Assembly (NCBI RefSeq): GCF_019097595.1
Contig: NC_080711.1
Coordinates: forward strand, 18,787,428-18,851,427
DNA length: 64,000 nt
DNA from: Hemibagrus wyckioides
Lineage: Eukaryota; Chordata; Actinopteri; Siluriformes; Bagridae
Reading direction: 5' to 3'
In this document: positions 1-12,724 of the stretch, piece by piece
How positions within the stretch are numbered: the first letter of the stretch is position 1
How the letters are laid out: the number at the start of each line of letters is the position of its first letter
Made by a program: the position numbers and the translations under genes
Notes under the pieces: model-generated
Databases searched by the model: none
Seen by the model: the letters and a program-made list of their open reading frames with translations, nothing else
What the model was told of the DNA's origin: nothing

Positions 1-722
1 CTATCTATCTATCTGTCTGCCTATCTATCTGTTTGTCTATCTATCTATCTGTCTGTCTGTCTGTCCGTCCATCCGTCCGTCCACCTGCCTGTCCGTCTGT
101 CTATCCATCTGTCTGTCGGTCTGTTTTTCTGTTTATCCATCTGTCTATCCTTCTGTCTGTCTATTTCTCTCTGTCTGTCTCAGAGTGAATCACGTAATAG
201 AAGTAATAGATCATTTTTCCAAAAAAACAATCAATCAAACAAAATAAACATCTTCAATGCATCCTGGGAGTTTTCTAACAGAGAACGCAGCAGTACAATA
301 GTATGAAAGTGAATCAGTTTCAAACACAAAGGCACATTATGATTTCCTTTCATTTGGTTTTATTTCTTATTGCTCAGTATAGTCATTCTTTTTGCTAATG
401 ATAAAATGTATTCATGAGAGACAACAAGGAGAAATCTCCACGATGAATCAGTCTCAATCACCGTAACTGAAATTCATCCTAAACTGAATCTTGTCCTAAA
501 TCAAACCTTAGTCAAAACCTTGGTCAGGATTGAGTCTCAAACTGGCCCAAGGTGAAAGTGTACACCTCTGAGGGTCAGATTGTTCCAAACAGAAACCAAA
601 CTAAATCTTGTCTACTAAAACTGGAGTATTAGAATATGAAGAAATGTACAAAAAAATTATCTTAAGGACTATGTAACTTTTGCTAAATGTAAAGCAAAAC
701 CTAAATGATTATAAAACAATGC

Positions 723-764
<42 letters not shown>

Positions 765-1128
765 AATTGAAACATGCTCTGACAAGTGTGCAGAAACACT
801 CATGGAAACCAAATAACACCAAAGCTTCACACATTAAACAATAAAAGTTCCAAAACAAAAATATTTCACTATAGTGCTGTGTGCATGGCTGTGGTCTCTC
901 AGAGAAATTCAAGTCTTCAGCATCACTGGCACCGAGACGCACAAGAGAACATGATCCGTCACGTCACACTGCATACGATTCTCAAAGAAGTCATAACAGT
1001 GGGTTTTTCTATTACAGAAAGACATTACCTGGGCTCTGAAATAGAAAATCTAACCAGAGAGTCTGATTTTTTCCTACTCATATATGAAGTTCTGTTTTTG
1101 TTTTATCATTTTCAGGACAAAAAAGCAC

Positions 1129-1170
<42 letters not shown>

Positions 1171-1320
1171 GGGAGGGAGAGGGAGGGAAAGGGAGGGGGG
1201 GCAGATAGAGAAGGGGAAGGAGGTATAGAGGGAGAGAGAGACAGATAAAGAGGGGGGAGAGAGAGAGACAGATAGAGAGGGGGAAGATAGAGAGGGGAAG
1301 AAAGAGCACCCCTTCTGTTT

Positions 1321-1360
<40 letters not shown>

Positions 1361-1716
1361 TGATCTGATAAGGAACACATAATGATGGCATCATAACTGT
1401 TTTCCAGATACAAGTAATGAGAACAATTGCAGAAATCATTCAAGTGATTTCTAAAAATAAAAAATAAAATAAAAAATAATAACCCCCAAACCAAACCAAA
1501 ACAAAGAAACCTCCAGCATGAGGTTTCGAGAAATGAAACAGCACCGGAAATGGGGAAGAAATGAACCCATTACACTCCCTGAAAGGCCCAGACTAACCTG
1601 CTACAGTTCCCTTTCTAACACCTTCTCTACATCGACTAAATAATAAATTTATTTTTCATGAATCCTATACTTTTAATATGAATAACTCAATGATGAGCTG
1701 GGAGTTTAAGGGGTTA

Positions 1717-1749
<33 letters not shown>
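1..1749. repeat. Simple-sequence-rich intergenic DNA
   Basis: No gene is visible here. A CTAT/CTGT tetranucleotide array runs over 1-180, a (TG)n tract over about 722-762, a long (GA)n/GGGA-rich purine tract over about 1132-1360, and a (TA)n tract over about 1720-1749. The open frames across the purine tract translate only to Ser/Leu or Arg/Glu runs and are artefacts of the repeat. The (TA)n tract is the insertion site of the Tc1-like element that follows. Confidence 0.8.
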
Positions 1750-1752
<3 letters not shown>

Positions 1753-2997
1753 TATATTGCCAAAAGTATTCACTCACCTGCCTTGACTCGCATATGAACT
1801 TAAGTGACATCCCATTCCTAATCCATAGGGTTCAATATGACGTCGGTCCACCCTTTGCAGCTATAACAGCTTCAACTCTTCTGGGAAGGCTGTCCACAAG
1901 GTTTAGGAGTGTGTTTATGGGAATTTTTGACCATTCTTCCAGAAGCGCATTTGTGAGGTCACACACTGATGTTGGACGAGAAGGCCTGGCTCTCAGTCTC
2001 CGCTCTAATTCATCCCAAAGGTGTTCTATCGGGTTGAGGTCAGGACTCTGTGCAGGCCAGTCAAGTTCATCCACACCAGACTCTGTCATCCATGTCTTTA
2101 TGGACCTTGCTTTGTGCACTGGTGCACAGTCATGTTGGAAGAGGAAGGGGCCAGCTCCAAACTGTTCCCACAAAGTTGGGAGCATGGAATTGTCCAAAAT
2201 GTCTTGGTATGCTGAAGCATTCAGAGTTCCTTTCACTGGAACTAAGGGGCCAAGCCCAGCTCCTGAAAAACAACCCCACACCATAATCCCCCCTCCACCA
2301 AACTTTACACTTGGCACAATGCAGTCAGACAAGTACCGTTCTCCTGGCAACCGCCAAGCCCAGACTCGTCCATCAGATTACCAGATGGAGAAGCGCGATT
2401 CGTCACTCCAGAGAACGCGTCTCCACTGCTCTAGAGTCCAGTGGCGGCGTGCTTTACACCACTGCATCCGACGCTTTGCATTGCACTTGGTGATGTATGG
2501 CTTGGATGCAGCTGCTCGGCCATGGAAACCCATTCCATGAAGCTCTCTGCGCACTGTTCTTGAGCTAATCTGAAGGCCACATGAAGTTTGGAGGTCTGTA
2601 GCGATTGACTCTGCAGAAAGTTGGCGACCTCTTCGCACTATGCGCCTCAGCATCCGCTGACCCCGCTCCGTCAGTTTACGTGGCCTACCACTTCGTGGCT
2701 GAGTTGCTGTCGTTCCCAAACACTTCCACGTTCTTATAATACAGCTGACAGTTGACTGTGGAATATTTAGGAGCGAGGAAATTTCACGACTGGATTTGTT
2801 GCACAGGTGGCATCCTATCACAGTTCCACGCTGGAATTCACTGAGCTCCTGAGAGCGACCCATTCTTTCACAAATGTTTGTAAAAACAGTCTGCATGCCT
2901 AGGTGCTTGATTTTATACACCTGTGGCCATGGAAGTGATTGGAACACCTGATTCTGATTATTTGGATGGGTGAGCGAATACTTTTGGCAATATAGTG
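1750..2997 (-). mobile_element. Full-length Tc1-like DNA transposon, 1248 bp
   Basis: The element is bounded by inverted termini that both begin CACTATATTGCCAAAAGTAT when read inward. They stay alike for about 30 bp, with one mismatch, and then diverge. TA dinucleotides flank it at 1748-1749 and 2998-2999, as expected for Tc1/mariner insertion. It sits inside a (TA)n microsatellite, and TATA-rich sequence continues on the right. The transposase gene is on the minus strand and fills most of the element. One nonsense codon makes this copy non-autonomous as it stands. The good terminal match and otherwise open frame suggest a fairly recent insertion. Confidence 0.92.
1832..2896 (-). pseudogene. 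Tc1-like transposase with one in-frame stop
   Basis: This frame encodes a Tc1-family DDE transposase that would cut and paste its element at TA sites. The likely ATG is at 2896 and the TGA ends at 1832, giving 354 codons before the stop. The N-terminal part (about residues 12-110) is a paired helix-turn-helix DNA-binding region. The catalytic triad is visible as the D of WSDES, the D of QHDCAPVH and the E of [11 protein letters not shown]. The glycine-rich stretch [10 protein letters not shown] lies between the first two. A TAA at 2378-2380, just after SRFSIW, replaces a sense codon; the same frame continues on both sides of it. A Gln codon is usual there in relatives, so a C-to-T change is likely. 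No other disruption was seen. Confidence 0.9.
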
Positions 2998-3000
2998 TAT

Positions 3001-4013
3001 ATACAATCAGCTGATTGGCTGGCTATAATCAGCCAATCAGGTGGCAGCATCACAACGCATAAACAAAATCACGCAGCTCTTCACATCAAACATCAGAGTG
3101 AAGGAAAAGTCTGATCTCTGTGATTTGGCATGGTTGTTAGTTCCAACTGGGCAGGTTGGGGTATTTATGGAACTGTTGATCACTGAATCACTTTTACAGA
3201 ATGGTGCGAAAAACAAAAAACAGTCAATGAGCGACTGTGGAAATGGATAGAAGGTGTGAGTTACACTTGCACATATAGATAACAGTCTAGATTTCTATAT
3301 TTACATAGTCTACTGCATAGTTTTATTTTTATTATGTTTGTCCATCCATTTTTCATCCCCACTTTATTCCCAGTTAGGTTTGCAGGGATCTGCTGGAGCC
3401 TATCCCAGCACACATTGAGGCGAAAGGCAGGGGTACACCCTGGACAGGTCACCAGTCCATCACAGGGTCACAGACAGACAACCACACACACTCACACCTA
3501 CAGGCAATTTAGAATTACCAATCAACCTAATGTACATGTTTTTGGACTGTGGGAGGAAACCGGAGTACCCGGAATAAACCCACGCAGGCACGGGGAGAAC
3601 ATGGAAACGCCACACAGAAAGGCCCCTGCCTGTTCGAACAAGAATCTGAGGCTATCATGGGCATTAATCAATCTGACTATCTGCCCATGATGGCTGGAAC
3701 TTGGCATCATTCACCTCAAGGTTTGATTTTTGGAGATGCTTTTCTGTTTACTATGGTTGTAAAGAGTGATTATTTGAGCTACTATAGTCTTCCTGTCAGC
3801 TCGGACCTCTGGTTTCTCACTCTGGAGACACTCAAACCTGCCCATCTGGCCATGTAACACTAACATCTACGCCATGCTTAAAGTCACAGAGATCAGACTG
3901 TTTCACCATTCTAGTGTTTGATGTGAACATTAACTAAAGACCTGTATCGTGCTGCTGCCACCTGATTGGCTGATTAGATAACTGTGTTCTTAATAAAGTG
4001 GCCAGTGGGTGTG
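3001..4013. repeat. Old MITE-like repeat with another repeat nested in it
   Basis: The pieces 3001-3260 and about 3640-4013 resemble the element at 12218-12724. The right piece ends in TAATAAAGTGGCCAGTG, the reverse complement of that family's terminus with minor changes. The interruption at about 3335-3635 matches a teleost interspersed repeat that recurs in this window (about 5480-5690, 28548-28650 on the minus strand, 33232-33420 and 41838-42130). That repeat carries phrases such as GGACTGTGGGAGGAAACCGG and ACGGGGAGAACATG. A 10-bp inverted repeat (CTGATTGGCT) lies at about 3010-3040. No gene was seen. Confidence 0.6.
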
Positions 4014-4943
4014 TTTATTAATCATACACTCAGATCCCGGTCAAGATTCTTGTTAGACCTGATGTGTCACGATTCGAAACATTAACATCTGGTTCTCGGG
4101 TTGTTGCTAACCTGAAGCCTTTGTGTTTTGCATGTTTGAGTTAGCACCAACAAACTCGCTCTGAGAGAAAAAAAACAACGAGAGCACCTGTAGAGTCCAG
4201 AAGTGTTTGAGTGTGTTACAGAGTCTGTGGAAAGTGCCGAGTGTGTGTGTGTGTGTGTGTATAACATCAGCTCACGGAGAATGTGACTGCTCCTGTATTC
4301 TCCCGGAGGAAGAATTCCGAATGCTCATGACGTGGAGGAAAATCCACATGCTTTCCATTCTGTCTAAAACACAATGGGATAAAAGCAGAAAGCCTTTCAT
4401 TCCATCCAGTCAAATACGGTAAAAAGCGATAAAAAAAAGAAGAAGAATAAAGGTTTGTCTTCCATCAGATTACATTACGGAGAAGGTCAAAAGGCTTGTC
4501 TTCTGTCCAAGAGGAGGAGAGAAAAGGTCACCTTTCAGTTCAATCCCAATAGGGAGATGATGGAACAAATGGCTTCAATGGCCAATCACAATGCAGTGAA
4601 GAGAAATCACAGTGAAAATAACAAACATTGTCTTTTGCTATAATGATTCTATGGAGAGAAAGCAAAGCTCTTATTTGTGTCTAATCATAATGAAAAGAAA
4701 TCCAAGAGCTGTTCGTTCACAAAGGGGAAGGTGAAAATGGCGTTGAGTGTAATCACAGGAAAGAGAAATGAAATTACAAGAGTTATGCCTTTCATCCAGT
4801 CGTGGACTGAATATTAAATAATTTCATCCGATCAGAGGAGTGACAGAAGCTTCCCATCCAAAGACAGTAGACAGGTCGGGATTGCATAGTTGACTAATAC
4901 ATTCACACAAGTCTTTGTTTTGTTTGTATTAGGACGTTATCAC

Positions 4944-5138
4944 CATGGTCCAGCGGCAGGATCCTGTGCACTCGTTGCCGAGGCCTGGGTTCGATTCCCG
5001 GGCAGGGTGCCACCCCAGCCACTAAAGAGTTAACTCTCAGTGCCAGTCCCAAGCCTGGATAAAAATGGGAGGGTTGTGACAGGAAGGGTATCTGGGGTAA
5101 AACCTGTGCCAAATCATGTGGATCAAATGATCCGCTAC
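4944..5138 (+). mobile_element. tRNA-derived SINE
   Basis: The 5' part looks like a tRNA gene: TGGTCCAGCGGCAGG resembles an A-box region, and GGTTCGATTCC at 4988-4998 is a good B box. The body contains GACAGGAAGGGTATCTGG and a stretch ending GATCCGCTAC, a tail type shared by fish SINEs and LINEs. The tRNA-like head has lost cloverleaf pairing and runs into a non-tRNA body, so it is a retroposon and not a tRNA gene. Confidence 0.75.
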
Positions 5139-6455
5139 TAAACAGCGAACCATGCCATTACACGGAACAAACGGATGCTGTCAAATCAGGTTTAAGGTTA
5201 ACCACAGAGCCGAGTGTGCAGGGATTGTTTTTTAAACTCCGCCCACTCTTGAAGGAAATTCTGACCACTCCCTCCCCATATTGCGTTCTAATCATTTTTT
5301 GTGCGCATGCAAAAAATCCTGGATGACATTTTTGGAAGGAACGTTTCCAAAAATGATTAAAGTTTAAGGGTAAATTCCTAGAAAAAAAAGGCTGAACAAT
5401 TCTACCCCCTTCTGCGGTTGTTATTATCAAATGTTGCTAAAACTATGCGTCAAAATAGATATATTCTATGCCAGCCATTCATCTTCTGTAGCGCTTATCC
5501 TACGCAGGGTCGCAGGGAACCTGGAGTCTGAGTCAGGGGTACAACTTAGACAGGGTGCCAAGTCATCGCAGGGCAAAATCACATACACACTACTGACAAT
5601 TTTAGAGATGCCAATCAGCCTTTGGACTGGAGGAGGAAACTGGAGGAAACCCCCCGAATCATGAGGAATCAAACCGCCAACCCTGAAGGTGTGAGGGTAA
5701 CATGCTAACCATGAGGAAGTAAACCCCTGCTAAATCATTAATCAATTTAATAGGATAATGCAGTTACAGAAGATGAATCAATAAAGCCCTTTCTTTATCC
5801 CACGAGATTCATATCTGACCACGCACCTCTGGGCACAGGGTCCGATAGGATCCCACCCTCCATGCACAACATTACTTTTATTTACACCAGACATGATTAA
5901 CGTATTTCTCAGCACTGCCCGAGCATCACGCCCTGACCAAACACGTTAATCGGCGTGGCTTTTCTTTATGTGAACTTCTTATCTGGCCTGTGTTCTATGT
6001 TTAAGGGTCTACATATTTATTATTTGGCACATTTATTGCACTGATTAGTGTAGCCTACAGTAAACAGCAAAGCTATAAATATCATTTTCAGGCTGTTAAA
6101 TGAAGCACGGTTTGATGCGTCCTTCACTAATAAAGAAGCGAGGTTGTTGCGTTAACTACAGAAAACTAGTCGACTAGTTTAACAGAAATAAGACTTGTGC
6201 AACCCCTAATAGAGAGAAAACTCTGGCTTTTTGTTTAGGCACAGAGGAGAAAAGGCAACCAAGCACTAATTTCTAGCACTAAGCTCCAGTCGCTCTTTCT
6301 TCTGTGCAATCAAAATTGCAGAGAAAAGGGTTTTCGTTACTTTTCTTGAGAAAACAAAAATGTTGAGAAAGAGAACCCTGGTTTCCGAGAACTCAATAAA
6401 GGGAATCATCGTTACTGTGCACAAAAGAAACACCACACGGGTAGGGAGGCGGGGC
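5139..6455. other. Downstream flank of otop1 with repeat fragments
   Basis: This stretch lies 3' of otop1 on the minus strand. About 5480-5690 is a copy of the interspersed repeat described at 3335-3635, with the GGAGGAAACTGGAGGAAACC phrase. The remainder is AT-rich, with no open frame I can link to a gene. The otop1 3' untranslated region should lie in its upper part, but I could not choose a polyadenylation signal. Confidence 0.5.
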
Positions 6456-9433
6456 CTAAATCTTCCGGAAAACTTCGAAGAGAACGGCGACAGAGTGCAT
6501 GCGGTAGAAGAGGCTCATGGGAAGGGCGAAATTCAGCACCGTGCTCCAGATGGGGAATCCAAACGATGCTTCCTCCAGACCGTTATCGAACTGTGGTCGG
6601 CATCCAAATGCAGGTAGGATCCAGAGCTATACACACAAACACGGCACAGAATATTAAGCTCTTATTTCTATGTCTAAAGAAATTCTGAACACAGGCATTA
6701 ATAAAAATGCTTACTGAGATGTTGCACATAAACAGGAAGATGGCGATGTTCTTCAGGAGCTGCCTCTGTCTGTTTGGCGTCTCTGGCGTCCCGTGTCCGT
6801 GAGAATGCTCCACGTGCTTCTCGCTGTTCCTGCTGTAAGCTTGTTTATCGTTCTCACATTGTTTATCTGGTGACTCGTATGCATGGTTAATGATACCGTC
6901 ATACACTGCAAAGATTTTCTCATTTCCTTGGCTGGGGCTGAGGATGGAGTTATGTGTGGCGCGAAGGCCAGGCCCACGCTCTTCAGGCTCACGTCGTCTT
7001 CTGTACAGCGACTCGACGACGAACAGATTTTGCACGCACTTCTCCAGAACTAAAAGTATGGCGTATCCTAAATTGGCCCATCGGTAGTTGGGTGAATTTG
7101 TTGCACCGCCAACGGCGATGACGCTGCACCAGCAGACGAGCCAGGAGCCAATGGAAGAACCGAGGAGCAGCTTCGAATCGAGCGTCCTGGCCGGATTCGG
7201 TGCCGTGTCCATGGGCCAATCCTCGAGGCGATAGATGACCAATCCGACAGCACCAGCGACACTCATGCATGCCAAAATGACGATTCCGAACCAGTAGAAC
7301 ATGGAAATGGCTGCATGGCGTGCCTCCAGTGACTCCTCCACGTGGATGATGTAGATGACAAGCACCGTGATGGCACTCGCAAGTGCCAAGAGCCCGAAGG
7401 CCGGGCCGAGCAGCAGGAAAGGTCCGTCTCCTGAGCCTGTTATCAAAAGAGGTGATGACGCAGGCTTCTGATTGGTGCGTTGGTCGAGGGTTCGGCCAAC
7501 GTTTTTCCACATGACGAAGAGCAGCACAGAGACTAAGATGTGGTACTCGATGTTGAAGGGACAGAGATAGTACAGACTGCTGCTGAACATCGAACACGCA
7601 CTGGTCGTACAGTTACAGTTAGGTTGAGTGCTCTCTGGGGGAGAGAGAGAGAAAGAAAGATAGATGGACAGAGGGATAAAGATAAAGTCAGAAGGAAAAA
7701 ATAGATATACATGTTTAAGTATCTCAGGATTAGATGGAAAGAAAGAATAGGATTCTGTGTGTGTGTGTGTGTGTGTGTTAACTTTACCCCAATCAGTGAA
7801 GTTGAAGGATCCGACCGCCGATAACCGTCTCTTGTGGTCATTGAGAGCATGTTCGGCTTCAGTCATTACTCCGTTACTCCAAACCAGCAGGTTAGTGAAC
7901 ACAGCATGAATCACACCAAACCTAACACACATTTACATTCACCTCATTTGGCTGACGCTTGCATCCAAATATCGACTTAAAGTAGAACAGGAGATAGGAT
8001 ACATCTGAGCAGAGGAGGGTTAAGAGTCTCACCAGGACTCGAAAGTGGTAGCTTGACCATGCTGAGATTTGAACTGACAATTATTGTACTCAAAAATGTA
8101 CTAGTGAATAAACCAGGAATGGCATGGATTATGGTGCGAAAGGACGTGCGGGCGCACAAATTTACCTCTCGAACGTTTCGTAACGCTTGATGACGTCTTT
8201 AACGTGAAACCAGAGAAAGTGAACCTGCAAAATAACAAAGAAAAACACCAACAGTTGTCAGAAAATGCACATCACAGACACACACACACAAAGCCATCTT
8301 CCCAGCATCATCATCATTTGGAGCTGGGTGGCATTATTATATGCTTAGTATGTGATCCATATATGATCCACTCATCCATATGATAATGGGATGTTATTAA
8401 TTGCTGAGTGCTTAGAGAAACCTAATCTTGACTAATTTGAACAATCGGTCCTGTTTGTACTTTGCACAAAGCAAGGTCCATAAAAACATGGATGAGTGAG
8501 TTTGGTGTGGAGGAAATTTACAGAGTCCTGAGCTCAACCCCATAGAACACCTTTGGGATGAATTGGAGTTGGAGCTTCTCGTCCAACATCAGGGCCTGAC
8601 CTCATAAATGCGCTTTTAGAGAAATGGTCAAAAATTCCCATAAACACACCCTAATCCTTGTAGAAAGCCTTCCCAAAAGAAATGAAGTTATAGCTACAAA
8701 GGGCGGGCCAACTCCATATTACATTCATGTGCATGTAAAGGCAGACGTCTCAGGAGAACCCACGCAAACTTAGTCACAAGTCTCAACCCAGCGACTCTAG
8801 CCCTGTTAGGTGGCAGTGCCATGCCAGACGAGAAGTCCATTCTTATCAATTTCCTATATGCAGTACATGACAAATTGAAGCTTTTTCTTTTTTGAAACTC
8901 ATCAATTTCTAGCCTCAAATTCAGGTTCAAACCCAAAACCCTAACATAGTACAGATTTGCCCAGACGGGGCTATGGAAGAACCCAATGAGTCATAATGAA
9001 GTTTAACAGGATCAGCAGTGACAGAGAGCCTTTTCTTTAAGCACAAAGCGCTCATTTATTCCCCGCAGACCCCTGGCGATATAAGACCCTCTGATTCAGA
9101 GCTCAATTACAGCACTGAGCACCGAGTCAATTACAACTCCATATTTCAGTTCAAACTTTCGACATGCGATCCTGCAGAGAGCTTTCAGGCTAAATGCACA
9201 CAGAGATGAGAAAAGATACACGCTCACTGTCAAATCAATTCACATATCCTACATGCAACCTACAATCATGAATGCACTGTATTCAGAGGCACCTGAAAAA
9301 TGCACTACAGCATCAGTAATGCCTGATAATAGGTTTTATTTAAGCTCCATCTTTTGTCTGTGATGCAGATATTTTCCATTAACGAATCACACCAACATCT
9401 GCAGTGAAATAAAACTTGTATTTATTACTTTGC

Positions 9434-9480
<47 letters not shown>

Positions 9481-11017
9481 CATTAAGGCTAGATTGTTTC
9501 AATTGTACCCCAGGTTTTCCTTTAATATCACTAGAATTTTCCACAGAAACTTGAGGTATTAATAACATTAAACACTTTTCTTTGGCCCTCTCACCACAGA
9601 CTCTCACCTGTGACACCGTATGAAGTGCGTGTACCACCGGGTAGACACCAAGCACAGGAGACACACACTCCTGATAACCGACGTAGTTCCCGACACGGAA
9701 AGCATCTGTGATGAGTGAGAGCAGAGCGAGCAGAGTCAGGCCACCTGTAGTAAAGAAACAAACAAGCAAAACATAAATATCATAAACGGTGACAAATTAA
9801 CACTAACACTGAATTAGCTAATTAATTAAAAAAATTGCAACTGTATCCTAAAGTCCTACTTTATTGCCATCATTTTCATCCTAATCAAACCCTGAAGATG
9901 GGGGGTGGGGTCATCCTGGATGAAACCACTCCCACCAGGATAGAAATGTTTCTTTAGATTTGCTTTATATTGATATTGATTGATTTGAATATTCCCTTGA
10001 ACAATTTTCTTATATGGTGTGTTACGGCATGGCTTGGGCAAAATAACCACAATCCTCCATGTTGTCACGATTTCGACTGCCAAGCAAACCATGTCGTGAC
10101 TAAAGTACTTGTGTTGACATCTATATTCATGTTTTAGATTTACATTTATCCATAGTGATCATTTCTTACCTGTGGTCTGAGTAAGGCTCCTAGTAATTTC
10201 AAGGGTAGACACAAAAACTCTTTATATCTATAGGTTTCAATGGTGTTACTATTAATGATACATGATTTGTAACTAGAATGCAATATATTTCACCTGGAAC
10301 TACAATTATAGAGCTTTAAAAAGCTATTTAATGTATGTATTTGGAGTTTAAGGACCACTGATACACACTAAAATCTAACAGGTACAAGACATGCACATGT
10401 ACAAGCCACAGGTAGACCTACAGAATATGTAGCCTTGAGAATGCCACGATCGAGACTTTTAAAAAGTTTGGTATGTTTATTTTTTAATAGTTCACAGTCC
10501 TGGGTTATGGTTTTGACTTCTGATATCTGTCTGTCTTTTTGTCTCTACGTCTCTTTTTGTCTTTTACTATTCGTCGTTTCCTTCAAGAATGCGCGTAAAA
10601 GCGCAGCTGGGTACCTCGAATCCAGCTGGTGGCCGCGTTCGCGTCTCTCTCAGGCGGCGCATTGCGCTTGCGCTCCAGGCGCGCCACGTAGCAGATCATC
10701 CACAGCAGCTGCATGAGCATGAGCGTGGAGAGGAAAGCCAGCACCGTCTCCTCGGTCACGGTGGGTCCCTGGTACGCGAGCGCGAGCATGAGCGCGAGGC
10801 CCACGAGCAGCAGGTTGATGCCGTACTGTGCGCTCAGCACCTCGCCGTTCTTCTGCGGGTATTTCCGGCTCAGGCTGCCGCGCAGCGTGGCCAAAATCTT
10901 CATCTCGCGCGCCGTGGAAGAGGAGGATGAGGATGATGAAGAGGCTGAAGACGAAGAGGACGAGCTGGGACAGTACTTGTTGACAAACTTCACATCGGGC
11001 CCGCTGTGCTCCACCAT
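6456..11017 (-). CDS. otop1: Otopetrin-1 proton channel, 6 coding exons
   Basis: Coding exons on the minus strand are 11017-10615, 9744-9608, 8224-8166, 7921-7788, 7634-6715 and 6626-6456. They join to 1824 nt (607 aa, stop TAG), and every intron has GT-AG ends with matching phase. Otopetrins are multi-pass proton-selective channels; OTOP1 is needed for otolith/otoconia formation and serves in sour taste. Recognisable family segments are the SAQYG stretch after the Ser-rich N-terminus, VHFLWFHVKDVIKRYETFER, FGVIHAVFTNLL, the Cys-rich NCNCTTSACSMF, LFMCNISLWILPAFGCRP and the C-terminal HSVAVLFEVFRKI. A poly-Ser run lies near residues 17-35. The ATG at 11017 is preferred over an in-frame TTG 12 nt upstream. 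A SINE fragment (intron 3) and a Tc1 fragment (intron 2) lie within the gene. OTOP1 is preferred over OTOP2/3 by the N-terminus and by linkage to tmem128. Confidence 0.95.
7932..8090 (-). mobile_element. SINE fragment in otop1 intron 3
   Basis: The stretch begins CATTTACATTCACCTCATTT, continues with GGCTGACGCTTGCATCC and ends in CATGCTGAGATTTGAACT. This matches the antisense layout of the SINE at 48600-48786, with the tRNA-like part at the right. It is truncated and diverged. Confidence 0.55.
8461..8748 (+). mobile_element. Fragment of Tc1-like transposase in otop1 intron 2
   Basis: The plus strand here matches the C-terminal coding half of the element at 1750-2997: ACACCTTTGGGATGAATT (the IEHLWDE region), then GACCTCATAAATGCGCTTTT and a decayed end near GGGCGGGCCAACTCCATATT. 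Both termini are missing and the frame is broken. It is a dead fragment. Confidence 0.75.
9437..9480 (+). repeat. (GAAA)n microsatellite in otop1 intron 2
   Basis: About eleven uninterrupted GAAA units lie about 130 bp downstream, in the gene's sense, of the donor of coding exon 2. Confidence 0.9.
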
Positions 11018-11999
11018 TTTGCTCTGCAATCCAACAGCACTAATTTAAATGATATGGGATGTCTGCTCAGGTGTTTGTGAGAGCGCAGTTCCAGCATCCG
11101 GTTCGTGTTCGCTGTAATCTACCTATATACCCCTCTGTAAATCTGCAGATTAGGAGCTAGAGGTCGAGTTTCAGTCCTCTTCAGCGGCTCTGAGGTACCG
11201 GTGATGCCAGATATTCATCCAACACCATCCCTCCATCACTCCATCCTTCTTTTGGCTTGAACAAGCTGAGAAGGGACAAGCTGCTTAAAATGCGCCGAGA
11301 TCCGATTTAAAGCGCGTTACGCAGAAGACAGAGCGCGTGCCAAAAAGCATTCAAAGACAAACATGATGAAGATTATCGGCCATGCGTAAAATACGCGTAT
11401 TTTTAACTATCCACCTGGCCCAGAGCGTGAGATTCTCTTGCAGAATGTAAGAATATAGGTGCTTCTTGGCAGCGCCCGCTTGCACTCTTCACCTCTCCGC
11501 AGCTCCGTGTGGGTCCAGTGGAAATGAACTGAGGCTTATTTAGCTTTTCTTTCTTCCTTGGGTCTGATGGGAAAGAAAGGGGGAAGCGGGGTTTCGCGTT
11601 TCACTGGTCAATGGTCAGTCCGACAATGGCCCTTTATGGAATCGCCTTTGTGTGACACGCAACGCCGACATGGCTCAGGTAACCTTCCAAAAAACGCAAA
11701 AATAAAAAAAAATCCTTTTCTCCATATCCGTTAGGGTCTTTATTTCATTAAATAAACACAGACAGGAACGAAAGGCGAGAAAGAAACAGAACCAAATACC
11801 AAACTAACATAAAACGCCACAAACCCAGTGGACTGTTGGTTCAGTTTTATTTGATCCCAAAGAAAAATGAGATTTAACTGTGCGCGACATTACAGGGCTC
11901 GCGCTAATTAATGTGAAACGGATACAGGCGAGCACTTTAACAAAAGGCCCCATTATGACAACCATGATCGGAGAACTTTCAGACCCTTGACAATCTCTC

Positions 12000-12048
<49 letters not shown>

Positions 12049-12217
12049 AAGGTGGGCGCGCAAATCCGCCATAAATCCACCATCGACGCAATAAACACTG
12101 CCAATTAGCAGCGCACGGAATACATTGTATTAACGCACGCACGCGCGCGCACATACACACAGTACACTGACGAACCTGTCGATCTGCCCCACACAGTCTC
12201 AAAAACCTGTATACATA
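11018..12217. other. otop1 upstream region and intergenic DNA
   Basis: The first few hundred bases above the otop1 ATG are relatively GC-rich and contain CpGs, as expected for a 5' UTR and promoter, but I see no definite TATA box or start site. Simple repeats include (CT)n/(CA)n at about 11994-12050 and short CA/CG tracts near 12135-12160. No other gene was seen. Confidence 0.45.
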
Positions 12218-12724
12218 CACTGACCGGCCACTTTAATAGAAACACCTGTACTTCAATCAGATCCCTGCTCAATCAGCATGTCATGTGCAATGCAGCAGGG
12301 CGATACATAACATACAGACACAGGTCAAGAGTATTTCAGGATGCAGGATGTCAAACGTTGAGGCAGATGGGCTTCCACCACATGGTCACTGAAAATGGAC
12401 AGATTGTAAACACATCTGATTGGAAATGCTCTTCAGCTGTGCAATTTTGTTGAGCCTGTACCCACGGTAGCCCCATAATCCAGTTATTGTCTAGCAGGAG
12501 TTGAACTGATTTTGTCATCTGCTGTTAAAGGTTTATCATGGTGTGCATTTTGAGGTGGATTGCTCCCTAAGGTTGTAAATAGAATGGTTATTTAAGTTAC
12601 CGTAATGGTCAAAGTGAGCAAGATCACATTATTCCCCATTGGGATGTTTGATTTGAATGGTAACTGATGTGATCTGAACCTGCAGGAAGGAGCAGGTGTT
12701 CCTATTAAAGTGGCACACTAAGTG
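12218..12724. mobile_element. MITE with TA target sites, 507 bp
   Basis: The left end CACTGACCGGCCACTTTAAT pairs with the right end, whose reverse complement is CACTTAGTGTGCCACTTTAAT with minor differences. TA flanks both sides (12216-12217 and 12725-12726). No transposase frame is present. Related pieces occur at 3001-4013, about 56010-56090 and about 57990-58140. The TA flanks suggest a Tc1/mariner-type parent. Confidence 0.75.

Noticed and set aside
1074..1494. Ser/Leu-rich open frames on the minus strand
   Set aside because: They consist of the (GA)n purine tract read on the other strand. Overlapping frames all stay open because the repeat lacks stops.
4944..5015. Functional tRNA gene
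   Set aside because: The B box is good, but the cloverleaf arms do not pair and the sequence runs directly into a SINE body.
6989..7597. A 200-codon alternative frame within otop1 exon 5
   Set aside because: It overlaps the otopetrin frame, whose sequence matches the family and whose splice phases fit. The alternative has no recognisable domain.
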